Of a stretch of 64,000 nucleotides of DNA, positions 22,467-32,459 are shown one piece after another; position 1 is the first letter of the stretch, and every line of letters begins with the position of its first letter. Origin of the DNA: Cerioporus squamosus (lineage: Eukaryota > Basidiomycota > Agaricomycetes > Polyporales > Polyporaceae); assembly GCA_022592435.1 (NCBI GenBank), contig JABYQS010000014.1, positions 62,001 through 126,000 on the forward strand, given 5' to 3'. The notes under the pieces are model-generated. The model had not been told where the DNA came from and did no database searches. It worked only from the letters and a program-made list of their open reading frames with translations. The position numbers and the translations under genes were made by a program.

Positions 22467-23721
22467 CTACCTCTGATCAAGACGCCGTTTCTTCGGAGTA
22501 GTGCCAGAGTCTCCAAGTGATTCTTCTGGGCCGAGCCCATCGTCCGGCGGGAATCCGGTCTCATTCGTGTCCGCCTGCATCGACGAGAGAGGATCCTGCG
22601 CCGGCCCGTCATCAGTGCATCACCCTAAGCCATGGCGCAGTGAAATTCCGGACTTACGATCGAATTTCCTGAGTTTTCTTGCGAGTCCTCGGAGGCCCAA
22701 GTGAAGTTGATCGAATCCTCGAACATCGCATCTTCATCTCTCATTGGGGTCTCCTCCATACTCATGACCGGCTCCGACGGCTGCGTGCCTTCTATACGAG
22801 AGAAGAACATGTAGCCTTCGTTCAGGAGGTCGAGGAGGATCTTGTTCTGCGCGACGGAGAGCGTCGATGGATTTTGTCGCGGCACATTGTCTGGCCAGCC
22901 CACGAGCTTCACTCCGTAGCTGTCGAGCTTCGCATGGTTCGTCCACTTCATTTCCGCATTCCGTATGCCAGATGTAGCCCTTTGACAGACAACGCGTAAG
23001 TCGTAGCATAGCGTCGTCGCATGCATCGTACACTCACCTCAATGCGTCGCGCATAGCTGCGTAGACTTCGCTTTTAACTTCTCTTGCCTGAGATTTCTTT
23101 TTAGACGACCCGGGGGCAGAGAGGGGTACGATTGTCGGCAAGGGTGTACCTATCCTGGTTGGGGCGGGGAGCTGGGATTGTGCACGGACGCAACGCGCCT
23201 TAAAGGTTTGTGCTCCTGCGACACCACATCCTCTATGACCGCGCCAGAACTCGCGCCCTCTTATCGTGCCCCCTAGGAAGCCCTCGTCTGCAGTATCATT
23301 GGGGTCTACAATCAGGACGAAGGACTGCAGGCCGGCGAGGGTCTCCAGTGATTCTAGTTGCTGCGAGACCGTTCGAAGCACGCGGCCGACTGTACTAACG
23401 TCAACTGTGAGCGGCCAAGGAGGACAGCATACGCACCCAGCTCCTTGCGCTCCGCCATCGACGACGCTTCCCCCGCGCCGTTGAACAGTGACCTGCAGTG
23501 CAGTTCGGCCATGCGCCGCTTGACCTGCAGCCACTCGCTCTGAGGCAGCCTGATCGTGTGCCGTCAGCACGCGCACGCACCTCTTCGTACGCGCGTCCCT
23601 CCCGCTCCGCGAACGCGCGCAGTTCTGCGAGACTCTGCTCGTAGAGGATCTCGAGCCGCTCCATGAAGAAGCCATCGTCGGGGGTCGCCTTCTCCTTGCC
23701 TTTCAGGCTGAATGAGTCCAT
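22467..23721 (-). CDS. Conserved-looking protein of unknown function
   Basis: I do not recognise the family. Five exons (23721-23591, 23549-23437, 23389-23038, 22979-22658, 22595-22467) give 348 residues. Splice sites were chosen by frame and by protein-like sequence; the first two introns are 41 and 47 bases. The N-terminal third is predicted helical and charged (R-L-E-I-L-Y-E-Q-S-L-A-E-L). A hydrophobic strand, S-F-V-L-I-V-D-P-N-D, and an F-W-R-G-H segment follow. The next exon carries W-T-N-H-A-K-L-D-S-Y-G-V-K-L-V-G-W-P and a helix K-I-L-L-D-L-L-N-E-G. The C-terminus is acidic and ends with K-K-R-R, which could be a nuclear localisation signal. The last acceptor could instead be 25 bases further on, at 22571. 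Confidence 0.65.
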
Positions 23722-23967
23722 TGCGTGGCCACCGATATGGTACACTTGCAGCTACAATTGTCTGTTCGTTTCGATGCGGGCGTGCCCAAGGACGAAAGTC
23801 TGCACGTTGTCACGGATGGTGGTGGTAGAAGGCAAGGAGGACGGCGCGTGTCCGCGACGCGACGCGCTGCGCCACATTTGCGCATGATCGAGCACTGTGT
23901 GATCTAGGCGCCCAATAATCTTTCTGCTACCTCCTCCCCAGATCTACACCTGAGCCTATATTCCACC

Positions 23968-25347
23968 ATGGGCCGTACACGACCAAAGACACGCAAGATA
24001 AAGCCAGTGGTTACTGCAAATACCGCGGAGGAACCAGCATCATCACCGCCAACGTCCGCGCTCCTCGAAAAGGCACAATCCTTGATCGTGCAGTGCGACT
24101 ATGAGCTCGCAGGCCGCTTTGTCCGGCGCATCCTCGAACGCGAGCCCGGGAATGTAGAGGCGAAGGAGATGCTGGGAGTGACTCAGCTTGAACTTGGAGA
24201 GCTTGACGCTGCGAAAGAGGTGCGTCCAGCAGACGTTTCGTACTGGCGTACTTACGGTGCTGATTTTCGCAATGTTCAGACCTTCCTATCCCTGATTTCA
24301 CCACATCCTGCTGCACCCGTGATTCCTCCGCCGTCTGCACATCTATACCTTGCGCAGCTAAGCGATGATGACCCACACGTCGCACTGCGCCATTACCAGA
24401 GCGCGGTGGACATCCTCTCCGGTCAGCTGAAGGGCAAGGAGCGCGCGGTCGATACCCCAGGCTCGAACGAGGATGAGGCGGAAACGCGACGCAGCATTGT
24501 TAGGGCTCTCATCGGTATGGTCGAGATCTGGATGGACCCCTCGTATGACTTATGGTACGTTTTGTCCATCTGAACGAAAGGAAGAACTATGCGTGCTCAA
24601 CTGCTTCGCTCAGCGACGACCCGGCCGCGGAGAAGACTTGCGAGGATCTGCTGAACCTCGCGCTACAGACCGATCCAGGGAATACAGAAGCGTTGCAAGC
24701 GCTCGCATCAGTCCGGATGTCCCAGCAGAGGCCCGACGAGGCGAAGCTGTGCATAGAGCAGGCATGGTCGCAGTGGAAAGACCTTGACCTCGGTGCGTTG
24801 GTTCCCGTCTATGCATTCCGTATCTGTCTCTGGAACTCGTGCGCCTCTAGATGACCCGCGACTTCCACCAATCCCGTCCCGACTAGCGATTGTGAAGCTG
24901 TTCCTCGAGCTCTCCCTGTACACGCCCGCACTCCTGGTCTTGCAAGGAATCATGGCAACCGACGACCAGGAGGTTGAGGCGTGGTACCTCGAAGGCTGGT
25001 GCTTCTTCCTCATGGCCGAACAAGCTCAGGAGAACGGCGGCAAGCTCGATGAGCTCACATGGGAGGAGCTTGCCCGGGATTCTCGGGACTGTTTGGAGAC
25101 ATGTCAGATGGTGAGCACAATGCTGGTGATTGGACACACGAGAAAGGCTGACCGGGCGATGTAGTTGCATACAAATCAGGAGCACCCTGACGCGCCTCTA
25201 CTGGAGCATGCTCGGGAGTTGATCGCGAAGCTCGAGTCATTGGGTATTCATCCTTCACCAGAAGGAGATGGTGATGACGACGGCGATGGTGATGGCTGGG
25301 AGGACTTGGAGGGGAGCGATGATGATGGTGATGTCGAGATGTCGTAG
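23968..25347 (+). CDS. TPR protein resembling ACL4, chaperone of ribosomal protein L4
   Basis: ACL4 binds newly made Rpl4 and escorts it to the pre-60S particle. Exons 23968-24219, 24280-24554, 24614-24792, 24851-25110 and 25165-25347 give 382 residues. The first residues are strongly basic. TPR-like helices follow: V-Q-C-D-Y-E-L-A-G-R-F-V-R-R-I-L with E-P-G-N-V-E-A-K-E-M-L-G, then a second pair with T-D-P-G-N-T-E-A-L-Q-A-L-A, then W-Y-L-E-G-W-C-F-F. The C-terminus is a long Asp/Gly/Glu tail (D-D-D-G-D-G-D-G-W-E-D), as in ACL4. The assignment rests on TPR arrangement plus the acidic tail, so other TPR adaptors are possible. Confidence 0.75.
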
Positions 25348-25572
25348 ATCTAGCAGTTGCATACGCCCAAAAGTACCCTACTTGTGAGCATGATCCTGCT
25401 GCTTCCCAATCCTCTCGACTTATATCTTGACAGGAGACGCTTGGGTGCATCCGTCCATCGCCCAACAGTCTTACATATATATGCATTGTACATCAACATG
25501 GAGGAATACTGTTACATGCAGTCTATGCTGCGTGTGCGCGTGCGCTGCATAGAATTGCTTCGATCCGTTACC

Positions 25573-26573
25573 CTAGGATGCTATGAATGGCAGGTCAGCG
25601 CAAGCTACACGTCCAGTATCAAAACGTGAGCCACCGGAAGTCCAAGGACTGACCTTGCTGCCGGCGATGCAAGACCAGTCCTTGACCCTCCACACGCGCA
25701 CAGTTCTGTCTTCGGACGCTGACGCGATATACCGCTCGTCCGGGGAGAAGCACGCCGCGTGGACTTTGTCGTGGTGTGCTCGAAGGGTGACAGGGGCACG
25801 CAGCGACGGGGAGCTCCGCGCGAGCATCTTCAGAGTGGAATTTTCCGAGGCCGACAAGAGAAGTGTTCCCCTCGGGGAGAATGCAAGGCTTGTCACGGGG
25901 CCGTCGTGACGATACAACGACCGTTGCTCGCAATCCACTCCTCATACCTCAAGAGTCTGAGCGGTCCTAAGTGTAGTGTCTCTGCATGGACGTAGGTCTC
26001 GAAGTGCCAGTGAGTGAGAGATCGAGGATGGAAGGCCACGCAATGTGTCGGAAGCGCTGAGCTGCGGAGGTCGTGCCAGACTAGTAGTAGCGTGTATTGA
26101 CGAAGGTTGGGAAGCTGGCGGAGGAGCCCGACCAGGACGACCTCCACGAGCGAGCGAGGGTTCGGTTCCTCCGTCGATGGGGATATGTTCCAGGCTTCTA
26201 CCAAAGAAGCGAGGTTCTGGTGTTTATCAAAGAAATCACATAGAGACGCAAAATTGTCTCTCGTCCGGACTTGGATGGATAAAATAAGGTGGTGTCGGCT
26301 GCGGGGACGCCATTCTCGACGGGCAAGAGCACAGTTGCGAAGGGAGGGGATAACGTGCTCCTCGACATCCATAGGTATCTTGTCCGTCCTATTCGTCAAA
26401 GGGGACGGGCCACCTGCGCGGATTGCCCCTAGATGGTAGAAAGAGGTTGGTTCCAACATGTCGACGCGCTCAGCGTTGGGCAAAAAGGGCGTGGTTAGGA
26501 CAGCGGATAAGGACGATAGTCGTAAGTAGGTCAATCGCGAGCTCGAGCACTGCCTCACATGGCCGCCGTCCAT
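25573..26573 (-). pseudogene. Truncated F-box/WD40 gene relic
   Basis: A reduced relative of the gene at 59497-62394. The upstream half (26459 to about 25925) reads like the F-box-adjacent domain: D-V-E-E-H-V-I, then C-A-L-A-R-R-E-W-R-P-R-S-R-H-H-L, and ends at E-E-W-I-A-S. The downstream half, in another frame from 25938 to 25573, holds two WD40 blades (S-L-A-F-S-P-R-G-T-L-L-L-S-A-S and A-C-F-S-P-D-E-R-Y-I-A-S-A-S-E-D-R-T-V-R-V-W). The middle (leucine-rich part and early blades) is missing, and the two halves abut with a frame change. I read this as an internal deletion. Confidence 0.7.
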
Positions 26574-27101
26574 CTTTGGGTATTATGTACGGGCGCGAGG
26601 GGCAGGAAGCTGGAGTGTGCGGCAGGCAGGTTCCCAGTCTACCGTATCATAGCGCTGCGTAAGTACAATACTTGCAAATCTATTTAGGGCTTACATGCGG
26701 AAGTTGGGCGTATACGAACGCGTCCTTGGCCAAACCGCTCACCGGTCGAGCCTCGAGGTCGATGCCGGCATAGTTATTGAAGGACCCTGTCGTGTCGAAT
26801 GCTTCCCCTGAGGCATATTTCTAAGCGGAGTCACCATACGGAGTACCATCAACCTACAACAGGACATTACCTCGACTTGAAGTTGAGGACTTTTGAGAGA
26901 AGGAGGCTGCAGGACAGTCCTGCCAGCAGTTCGATCGCGTCGGACACACGGTCACGTGAGCGATCAAGCCAAAGCCACAATCGCGCGCCGACTACAAAGG
27001 CCACTCGCAAGCATCTGCAGCCCTCACACCGCTACCGCAGCCATCGCCTCACGCATCCCAGCCTCCATATAATCAGCACTCATATCACCCATACCTCAGC
27101 A
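26574..27101. other. Intergenic, 5' region of WPLPP paralogue 1
   Basis: No gene seen. The right half contains the three conserved promoter blocks listed separately and a TATAAT at about 27068. Confidence 0.6.
26950..27009 (+). promoter_or_regulatory. Three-block promoter of WPLPP paralogue 1
   Basis: Block A is GGTCACGTGAGC (CACGTG palindrome at 26953-26958). Block B is AAAGCCACAATCGCG (26971-26985). Block C is GACTACAAAGGCCACTCGCA (26990-27009). The same three blocks occur in the same order upstream of the other two paralogues. They end 93 bases before the ATG. CACGTG is the core bound by basic helix-loop-helix and some bZIP factors; which factor acts here is unknown. Confidence 0.75.
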
Positions 27102-28400
27102 ATGGCCGCCGCACTTCACGCGAAGATCCTCGCTGAAGGCTACACACCAGGCATGCTTCGCGCTGCCGGGGCCGCCACCACCGAGGTGGCAACCGTGCTA
27201 CAGCAGCATTTCATGAAGCTCACGGCGCCGCAGCGTCTCGCTGCACCACAACCGCAGAGGCAGAAGGGAGACTACGCGGATATCCTGGGATGGGAGGAAA
27301 GAGAGAAAGAGGAGACTGTTGTCCCGCCACCCGCGAGTGGCCATCAGAGGTTAAAGGTGAGTGTCGATAACCATGGCGCGCGGACGACGCAGACTGATGA
27401 CTTGTAGTGCCTCCACCAAGTTTACATCGAGAGTGTCCTGGCGCAGCATCATGCAAGATTGCGCCGTCGCGAGTTCAACCTCGCCTGGTCAAAGGCGTGC
27501 CGTCGTACCGCCTCGAGCGAGGTCCAACCCTGCCCTCCGCTCCTCCCCACCAAGGTCGGAAGCCCACACGAGATGAGGTCTCATCTCCTCTTCGACATCA
27601 TCCAAGGACGTGAAGACGAGACACCTCCTTTGAACCACCCCGCGCCGCAGCAGGCAGCTTCCTCCGGATACGCCGACATGCCATCGATTGGCGACATCGA
27701 AGAATCCGGAGCGCGTCCTCAAGGCAGTCCCACCTCCTTTATCGACAACGATGGGCTGGAATGGCCACTCCCGCCAAGGGAATGCTTGGTCTCCCCATTC
27801 GCGCACGGGGTTCCTGCTCATCGGACCACGCCCCCGACTCCCGTAAAGTCTGCGCCCATACCTGCATGTGCAACGGCGGAGAGCGTCGACTTCCTGAAGG
27901 TCTCTCCTGCGTCTGTAACCGAGAGCGACGGGTTCGAATGGCCTCTGACCTTTCGGGAGCGGATGGTCTCCCCAGACCTCGACATGTCTTCCGCACGAGG
28001 CGTGCAGGCGCCTACGCGCTCTGATAGGCCTTCGGGCCGCCCTCCTCCCTTGGAATGCGATATTCGCGGCACCTCCCCGGCGTCGAGCTCGAGTTCTTCA
28101 GCGCCGCCGCTGACACCCATAGGCGCAGATGACGAATACCACAAGCCATCTGCTGCCCCTCTGGGCGTCGGTGTCATCGGCGAAGGACGCCCTACGAGGC
28201 TGGTTGATGCGCAGAGGGAGGAGTCAACGGCAGACAAAATGGAGTCGTCGCCAGCCAAGTACACTGGCAGGAGGGTAACCGAGGAGTGCATTGCCAGCAT
28301 TCCTAGCTTCCCCGCAGATACTGCTGAGGAGATTCGGAGTACGGGGACGCCTCCAGCGATGGACGAGGATGGGTGGACGCGGCATTGGTGGATGCTCTGA
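27102..28400 (+). CDS. WPLPP-repeat family protein, paralogue 1 (divergent copy)
   Basis: Unrecognised family. Exons 27102-27356 and 27408-28400 give 415 residues; the intron is 51 bases and contains a stop. The N-terminal module has K-I-L-A-E-G-Y-T-P-G-M-L-R-A-A-G, A-P-Q-R-L-A, Y-A-D-I-L-G-W-E-E and, after the intron, Y-I-E-S-V-L-A-Q. The repeat motif appears as D-G-L-E-W-P-L-P-P-R-E-C (27737-27786), a decayed copy D-G-F-E-W-P-L-T-F-R-E-R (27911-27963) and perhaps a remnant at the very end. A Ser run (S-P-A-S-S-S-S-S) is shared with the other copies. No signal peptide or membrane segment is seen. The tail lacks the S-P-T-P-K-W-S-M-L-R end of the other copies. Confidence 0.75.
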
Positions 28401-28840
28401 AGAGGACCACCTGAAGAGAACTGGATGGTGCAAGGGGTTGAGATATGACAGGGTAGACAAAACGCGTCTGTTGTGACATCCTCTGTGTTGACTAGCGGAG
28501 CTCACCTGTACTTTATTTAGACCTGATCTGCGTACTCGCGTTGAACCTGCCACCATTGTAGAGTAGTTTGTACATACATCGCTCCGCGCCGATTGTACCG
28601 TCAGCGGCGGATTACTTTCGTCGAGAGTTGAGTGTTGTATACGCTCGCCCTTAATGTAATACGCAAACTCGGAGATTGACTCTCGTCGACCGTTGTTCTT
28701 CGAGCCCCCGGTGCGCGTCAGCAGTGTGATGACCACGCCGCGCTCCATCGTGACGGCAATACCTAAGACGGACACGGTCAGCGCATTGCACCCTCACAGC
28801 AACCTCTAGCGAAGTCAAAGCTTCGATTACGCGTGTACAT
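28224..28840 (-). CDS. Possible small gene, unknown
   Basis: A minus-strand frame between the first two WPLPP paralogues reads plausibly as protein over about 28770-28560 (for example M-E-R-G-V-V-I-T-L-L-T-R and S-E-F-A-Y-Y-I-K-G-E-R-I). A preceding ATG at 28840 could be joined through an intron ending TTAG at about 28767. The frame then runs into the 3' end of paralogue 1 without a natural domain. It could be a small real gene, a remnant or chance. Treat it as weak. Confidence 0.25.
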
Positions 28841-28866
28841 TGACAAGGCGGCGGGGAGCGTGTACG

Positions 28867-28952
28867 GTCACGTGCGCGCTCGGCAGTCGAGAAACAAAGC
28901 GACACGGCCAAAGCCACAGTCGCGTACCGCCCGACCACAAAGGACACCCGCA
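28867..28952 (+). promoter_or_regulatory. Three-block promoter of WPLPP paralogue 2
   Basis: GGTCACGTGCGC (from 28866; CACGTG at 28869-28874), AAAGCCACAGTCGCG (28910-28924) and GACCACAAAGGACACCCGCA (28933-28952) match the blocks of the other paralogues. The spacing between the first two is longer than in paralogue 1. Confidence 0.75.
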
Positions 28953-29060
28953 CCCGCCTGCGTTCCTATACACACAACCACCATCACATCTCATCACGCA
29001 CCTTGCCTCGACTCAATCCCGCCCCACACCTCCGCTACCACAGCACCGACTTGATCTCGA

Positions 29061-30470
29061 ATGCCTCCAGCTGCCGCGCTGCTTGAGAGGATCCTCGCCG
29101 AGGGCTACAGTCCGGGGATGGCCCGCGCAGCCGGAATAAATAGTACGGTCGTCGCAGAGCTGGACTCGCGCCCCATCCCGAAGGTCGTCGCGCCACAGCG
29201 GTTTGCGATGCCGCGCCCGGAGAGGCCGAAGGGACATTACTTGAAGATCCTGAGATGGGAGGAGGAAGAGGAGTCTGTGGCCCGGCGTGAGGATGGTTAC
29301 GCGCAGAATAGATATGAGGTGAGCCAAGTTTGCCGCGGACTGCACATGTGTGGTCCTCATGTCGTGAAGTACCTCCGCCATGGAGGCAGATACGTCGAGC
29401 GCGTCTTGGCCCAGAGTCGCGCCATGGCATCCCTCGTCAAGATGATGACGAGTGGCTGTTCCACGGGAGACGTTCCCTCTTGGCCCCCAGAACCCAGACA
29501 AGTCATTGGACGATCCGAGCGAGCAGTGTCCAAGGCCATTCCGATGTCCCAGCAAGTCACCTATCCTGTCATCCGCCGCACATCACCAGCCACAGACTCC
29601 GAGAAGGTCTACTCTGGTTCCTTCGTCGGGAGCGACGGTCTTGTATGGCCGCTTCCGCCGCGTGAGTGTATGGCCTCGCCGAATGATGACTTCCTGTGCG
29701 CCGTTCGCCCGGGGTTGCAGCGAAACGAGACGTCGAAGCAAGTGGTCGCATCGTCCACCACTGAGATCGATCACCAACCCACGCCAGGCTCAGTCGGGAG
29801 GGATGGGATGAAATGGCTTCTTCCTCCTCGCAAATGCAACGGCTCTGCTGTTGTGAACATCAGTCGCCACGAACATCACAGGACCACCCCGACTCAGCCC
29901 GCACCTACGTCCTCGACGAGGGGTAACTATGATACCAGCCAGGGCCCGGAGGTCTGGCCTGGGTACTTCGTCGGGCGTGGTGGGATGAAATGGCCTCTTC
30001 CACCCCCGGAATGCGTCAAACCCGCGATCCTCGAGCCATATTCCACACTGTCGACGAAGACGGACTCAAATGTGACCGGCACAGGGTCATCTCCCCCGGC
30101 AGTGGTCCGTGTCTCGCCAGCGTCGTCTTCGTCCTCGACGTCCACGGACTCGACGTTGCCCGTCACCCCTCCAAACGGGATGCTCGAGCTGGAGCATGCA
30201 TGCCAGCTTCGCGTGGACGTGCTCGGCGATGGTCACCGACCTGTGACGCGTACGAAAGTAACACTCGTTCAGCAGACCCCGTCCACGTCTCTCCGGCAGA
30301 AGACCGACGCGTACGCTCCAAGGACCAGAAGCTGGTCTCCATTCGTGGAGGACGACTTCTTCCTGTCCCCGGTTACCACAACGGACGACGAGCTGGAGAC
30401 GGAGGACAGAGGGGAGGAGGGGCGCCGCGGACGCAGTCCCACTCCGAAGTGGTCTATGCTCAGGGCATAG
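29061..30470 (+). CDS. WPLPP-repeat family protein, paralogue 2
   Basis: Unrecognised family. Exons 29061-29318 and 29370-30470 give 452 residues. The 51-base intron (GTGAGC...GAAG) has no stop and would keep frame if retained. The N-terminal module reads L-L-E-R-I-L-A-E-G-Y-S-P-G-M, then A-P-Q-R-F-A-M-P-R-P, H-Y-L-K-I-L-R-W-E-E-E-E-E and Y-L-R-H-G-G-R-Y-V-E-R-V-L-A-Q-S-R-A. Three repeats follow: about 29611-29669 (F-V-G-S-D-G-L-V-W-P-L-P-P-R-E-C), 29788-29837 (G-R-D-G-M-K-W-L-L-P-P-R-K-C) and 29957-30015 (Y-F-V-G-R-G-G-M-K-W-P-L-P-P). A Ser/Thr-rich stretch, a charged segment and the end R-R-G-R-S-P-T-P-K-W-S-M-L-R-A complete it. It looks cytosolic or nuclear. Confidence 0.8.
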   Translation: MPPAAALLERILAEGYSPGMARAAGINSTVVAELDSRPIPKVVAPQRFAMPRPERPKGHYLKILRWEEEEESVARREDGYAQNRYEVSQVCRGLHMCGPHVVKYLRHGGRYVERVLAQSRAMASLVKMMTSGCSTGDVPSWPPEPRQVIGRSERAVSKAIPMSQQVTYPVIRRTSPATDSEKVYSGSFVGSDGLVWPLPPRECMASPNDDFLCAVRPGLQRNETSKQVVASSTTEIDHQPTPGSVGRDGMKWLLPPRKCNGSAVVNISRHEHHRTTPTQPAPTSSTRGNYDTSQGPEVWPGYFVGRGGMKWPLPPPECVKPAILEPYSTLSTKTDSNVTGTGSSPPAVVRVSPASSSSSTSTDSTLPVTPPNGMLELEHACQLRVDVLGDGHRPVTRTKVTLVQQTPSTSLRQKTDAYAPRTRSWSPFVEDDFFLSPVTTTDDELETEDRGEEGRRGRSPTPKWSMLRA

Positions 30471-31238
30471 TCCCAGTCGCCCTTCGAAGGATCCATTGGC
30501 GCTGCACTCACCATGGGGAGGACGTCGTGTGCTGGGGTGTGCTGGGCCAGACACGAACGAGATACGTGTCTAGAGGAGACGGATGGAAGAGTTCCTGCGT
30601 GTTTGGCCCGAGCCTTGATGGCCAGATTGTGTTCACGGTGTAAAGTAGTATTCTCTTGCGTGTATGTATCGTCCTTCAGTGCATTTCGTTCTTCCGCATG
30701 CCCAGACAACTGTCGCCAGTGTAGCAGGCAACTAAAATCCTCAGTATCCAAGCAAGAAGAGAACAAGAACGCAGCAGAGTCTGTGGAAGAGTCAGAGCAG
30801 AGGGCGGGAGCAAGGCGGGAGGAGGCAGGGTGCGTCGGAAAAGGCAAAGACGTGGCTGGCGGGCTACGGTCTCCCGGCCCGTTAACTCCGGAGCCTCTCT
30901 CAAGCCTCCTCCGACGAGTCCGAGCCGGCTTTCTCATAGACCACCAGTACTGAGCTGTTCACACTCATATCGTAGTGGGAATTTTACTGTCAATTGTGCA
31001 TGCAGGTCCAAGACTTGGCAGAGACAAGGCCACTCCAAAACTAACGATGAATGGGAATGAATTGACTTCCTGCCCGAGGAGTGCTCTAGTGCAGTACAAA
31101 AACAACCGTGCGGCGTGCACGTTTTTGCAGAAGATAAGCAATAATGATATGTGAAGGTATACGCTGGGTACCAGCGATGGCGATATGCACGATGACTGAG
31201 CCAGCAGCGTCGATGGTGTGGGTGTGTTGACCTAACGC
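30471..31238. other. Intergenic between convergent WPLPP paralogue 2 and kinase
   Basis: Nothing gene-like supported. It carries the 3' flanks of two convergent genes. Confidence 0.6.
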
Positions 31239-32459
31239 TTAGTAGAAGCCGGCACCGAACTGCTCCTCGAGGCGATGACGGGCTATCAACAGCTCCGCCA
31301 TGGACCCGACCTTCCAATCCACCTCTCCGATATTCTTCGGCTTGCCAGAAGTCGTGCCCTCCGGGGTTACAAGCGGGCTCTCGTCCTCATCCTCGTCCTC
31401 ATCGCTCCAGAGCGAGTTGGTAGGGGAAAGGCCAGGGGAAGCGGGGACATCCGACTCCCCGTCGACGGACGACTCGTCGGACTCCGCAGTGATGGAGGAC
31501 TTCTCCGTCTCCGACTCCTCGCAGTCGGAGCGGAAGAATGTTTCGAGGTTCATAATGGCCTCACGGAGCTCGCGCAGCGAGGTCCGCTGGAGCGGGTTCA
31601 GAGCGAACATCCCGGCGAGGATGTCACACACGCCCCTCGAGAGCGCGAACGTGTCGTAGAGGTAGTCGGGGTCGTTCATGAACTGCGCGAAGAACTCGTC
31701 CTTCATCGACGCCTTCTCCCACGGGTTCCGCCCCGTCATCATGTTAACGAGGATGACACCGAGAGCCCAGATGTCGGCCGCGCGTGTGCAGTACGGCGTC
31801 GAGCCAGAGAACTTGGCGCGACACTCTGTAATACATGTGGTTAGCAGGGGTTGCTGAATGAGCGAGCGGGAGGCAAGAGACTCACCAGGCGCCATGTAGA
31901 GGGCAGTTCCGCTTCCGTGGTCATCGACCATCCGCTTAACGGTAGCCAGACCGAAGTCGGCAAGGAAGACCGTCGAGCCGTCCTCACTCGCCAGGACGTT
32001 CTCCGGCTTCAGGTCGCGATGAGCAATCTTGTGCTCGTGGCAGTGCTGCACGGCGTCGACGAGGGAGACGAACGCGCCCCGCAGAAGCTCGTCGTTGTTC
32101 ATGTACGCCTCCTCGGTGATGTGATAGAAGAGGTCGCCGCCAGGGCAGAAGTCGAGGATGATGTAGAAGTACTCGTCGTCGTCGATTGCATCGTGGATGG
32201 TGATGATGTTGGGATGGGTAGAGACGACAGAGTGGAGGGCAACCTCCCGGCGGATGGCCCCGAGCTCTTTGGGCGAGCGACCCGCCTTTTTGATAATCTT
32301 GACTGCGCGATCGCGAGCGGGAGATCCAGCCTCCTCGCGTGTGTCGATGGCCTTGTAGACGACACCGAAGCTACCAGAGCCGAGCACCTCGGTGAGCTCG
32401 TAGTAGTTCTCGATCGTGCAACCCATGAAGTCGGGAAGGGAAGAGGCAGCGGTAGACAT
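31239..32459 (-). CDS. Serine/threonine protein kinase, Ran1/Sks1-like
   Basis: A complete eukaryotic kinase. Exons 32459-31886 and 31825-31239 (60-base intron within M-A-P-E) give 386 residues. The Gly loop is L-G-S-G-S-F-G-V-V-Y. The ATP lysine lies in A-V-K-I-I-K-K, the catalytic loop is H-R-D-L-K-P-E-N and the magnesium motif D-F-G-L-A. A-D-I-W-A-L-G-V-I and a late Arg (P-L-Q-R-T) close the C-lobe. Insertions and the L-D-F-C-P-G-G-D-L-F hinge resemble fungal Ran1/Pat1, Ksp1 and Sks1 kinases, which act in nutrient and meiotic control. The last 110 residues are acidic and Ser-rich and likely disordered. Confidence 0.9.
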   Translation of the reverse strand: MSTAASSLPDFMGCTIENYYELTEVLGSGSFGVVYKAIDTREEAGSPARDRAVKIIKKAGRSPKELGAIRREVALHSVVSTHPNIITIHDAIDDDEYFYIILDFCPGGDLFYHITEEAYMNNDELLRGAFVSLVDAVQHCHEHKIAHRDLKPENVLASEDGSTVFLADFGLATVKRMVDDHGSGTALYMAPGESLASRSLIQQPLLTTCITECRAKFSGSTPYCTRAADIWALGVILVNMMTGRNPWEKASMKDEFFAQFMNDPDYLYDTFALSRGVCDILAGMFALNPLQRTSLRELREAIMNLETFFRSDCEESETEKSSITAESDESSVDGESDVPASPGLSPTNSLWSDEDEDEDESPLVTPEGTTSGKPKNIGEVDWKVGSMAELLIARHRLEEQFGAGFY

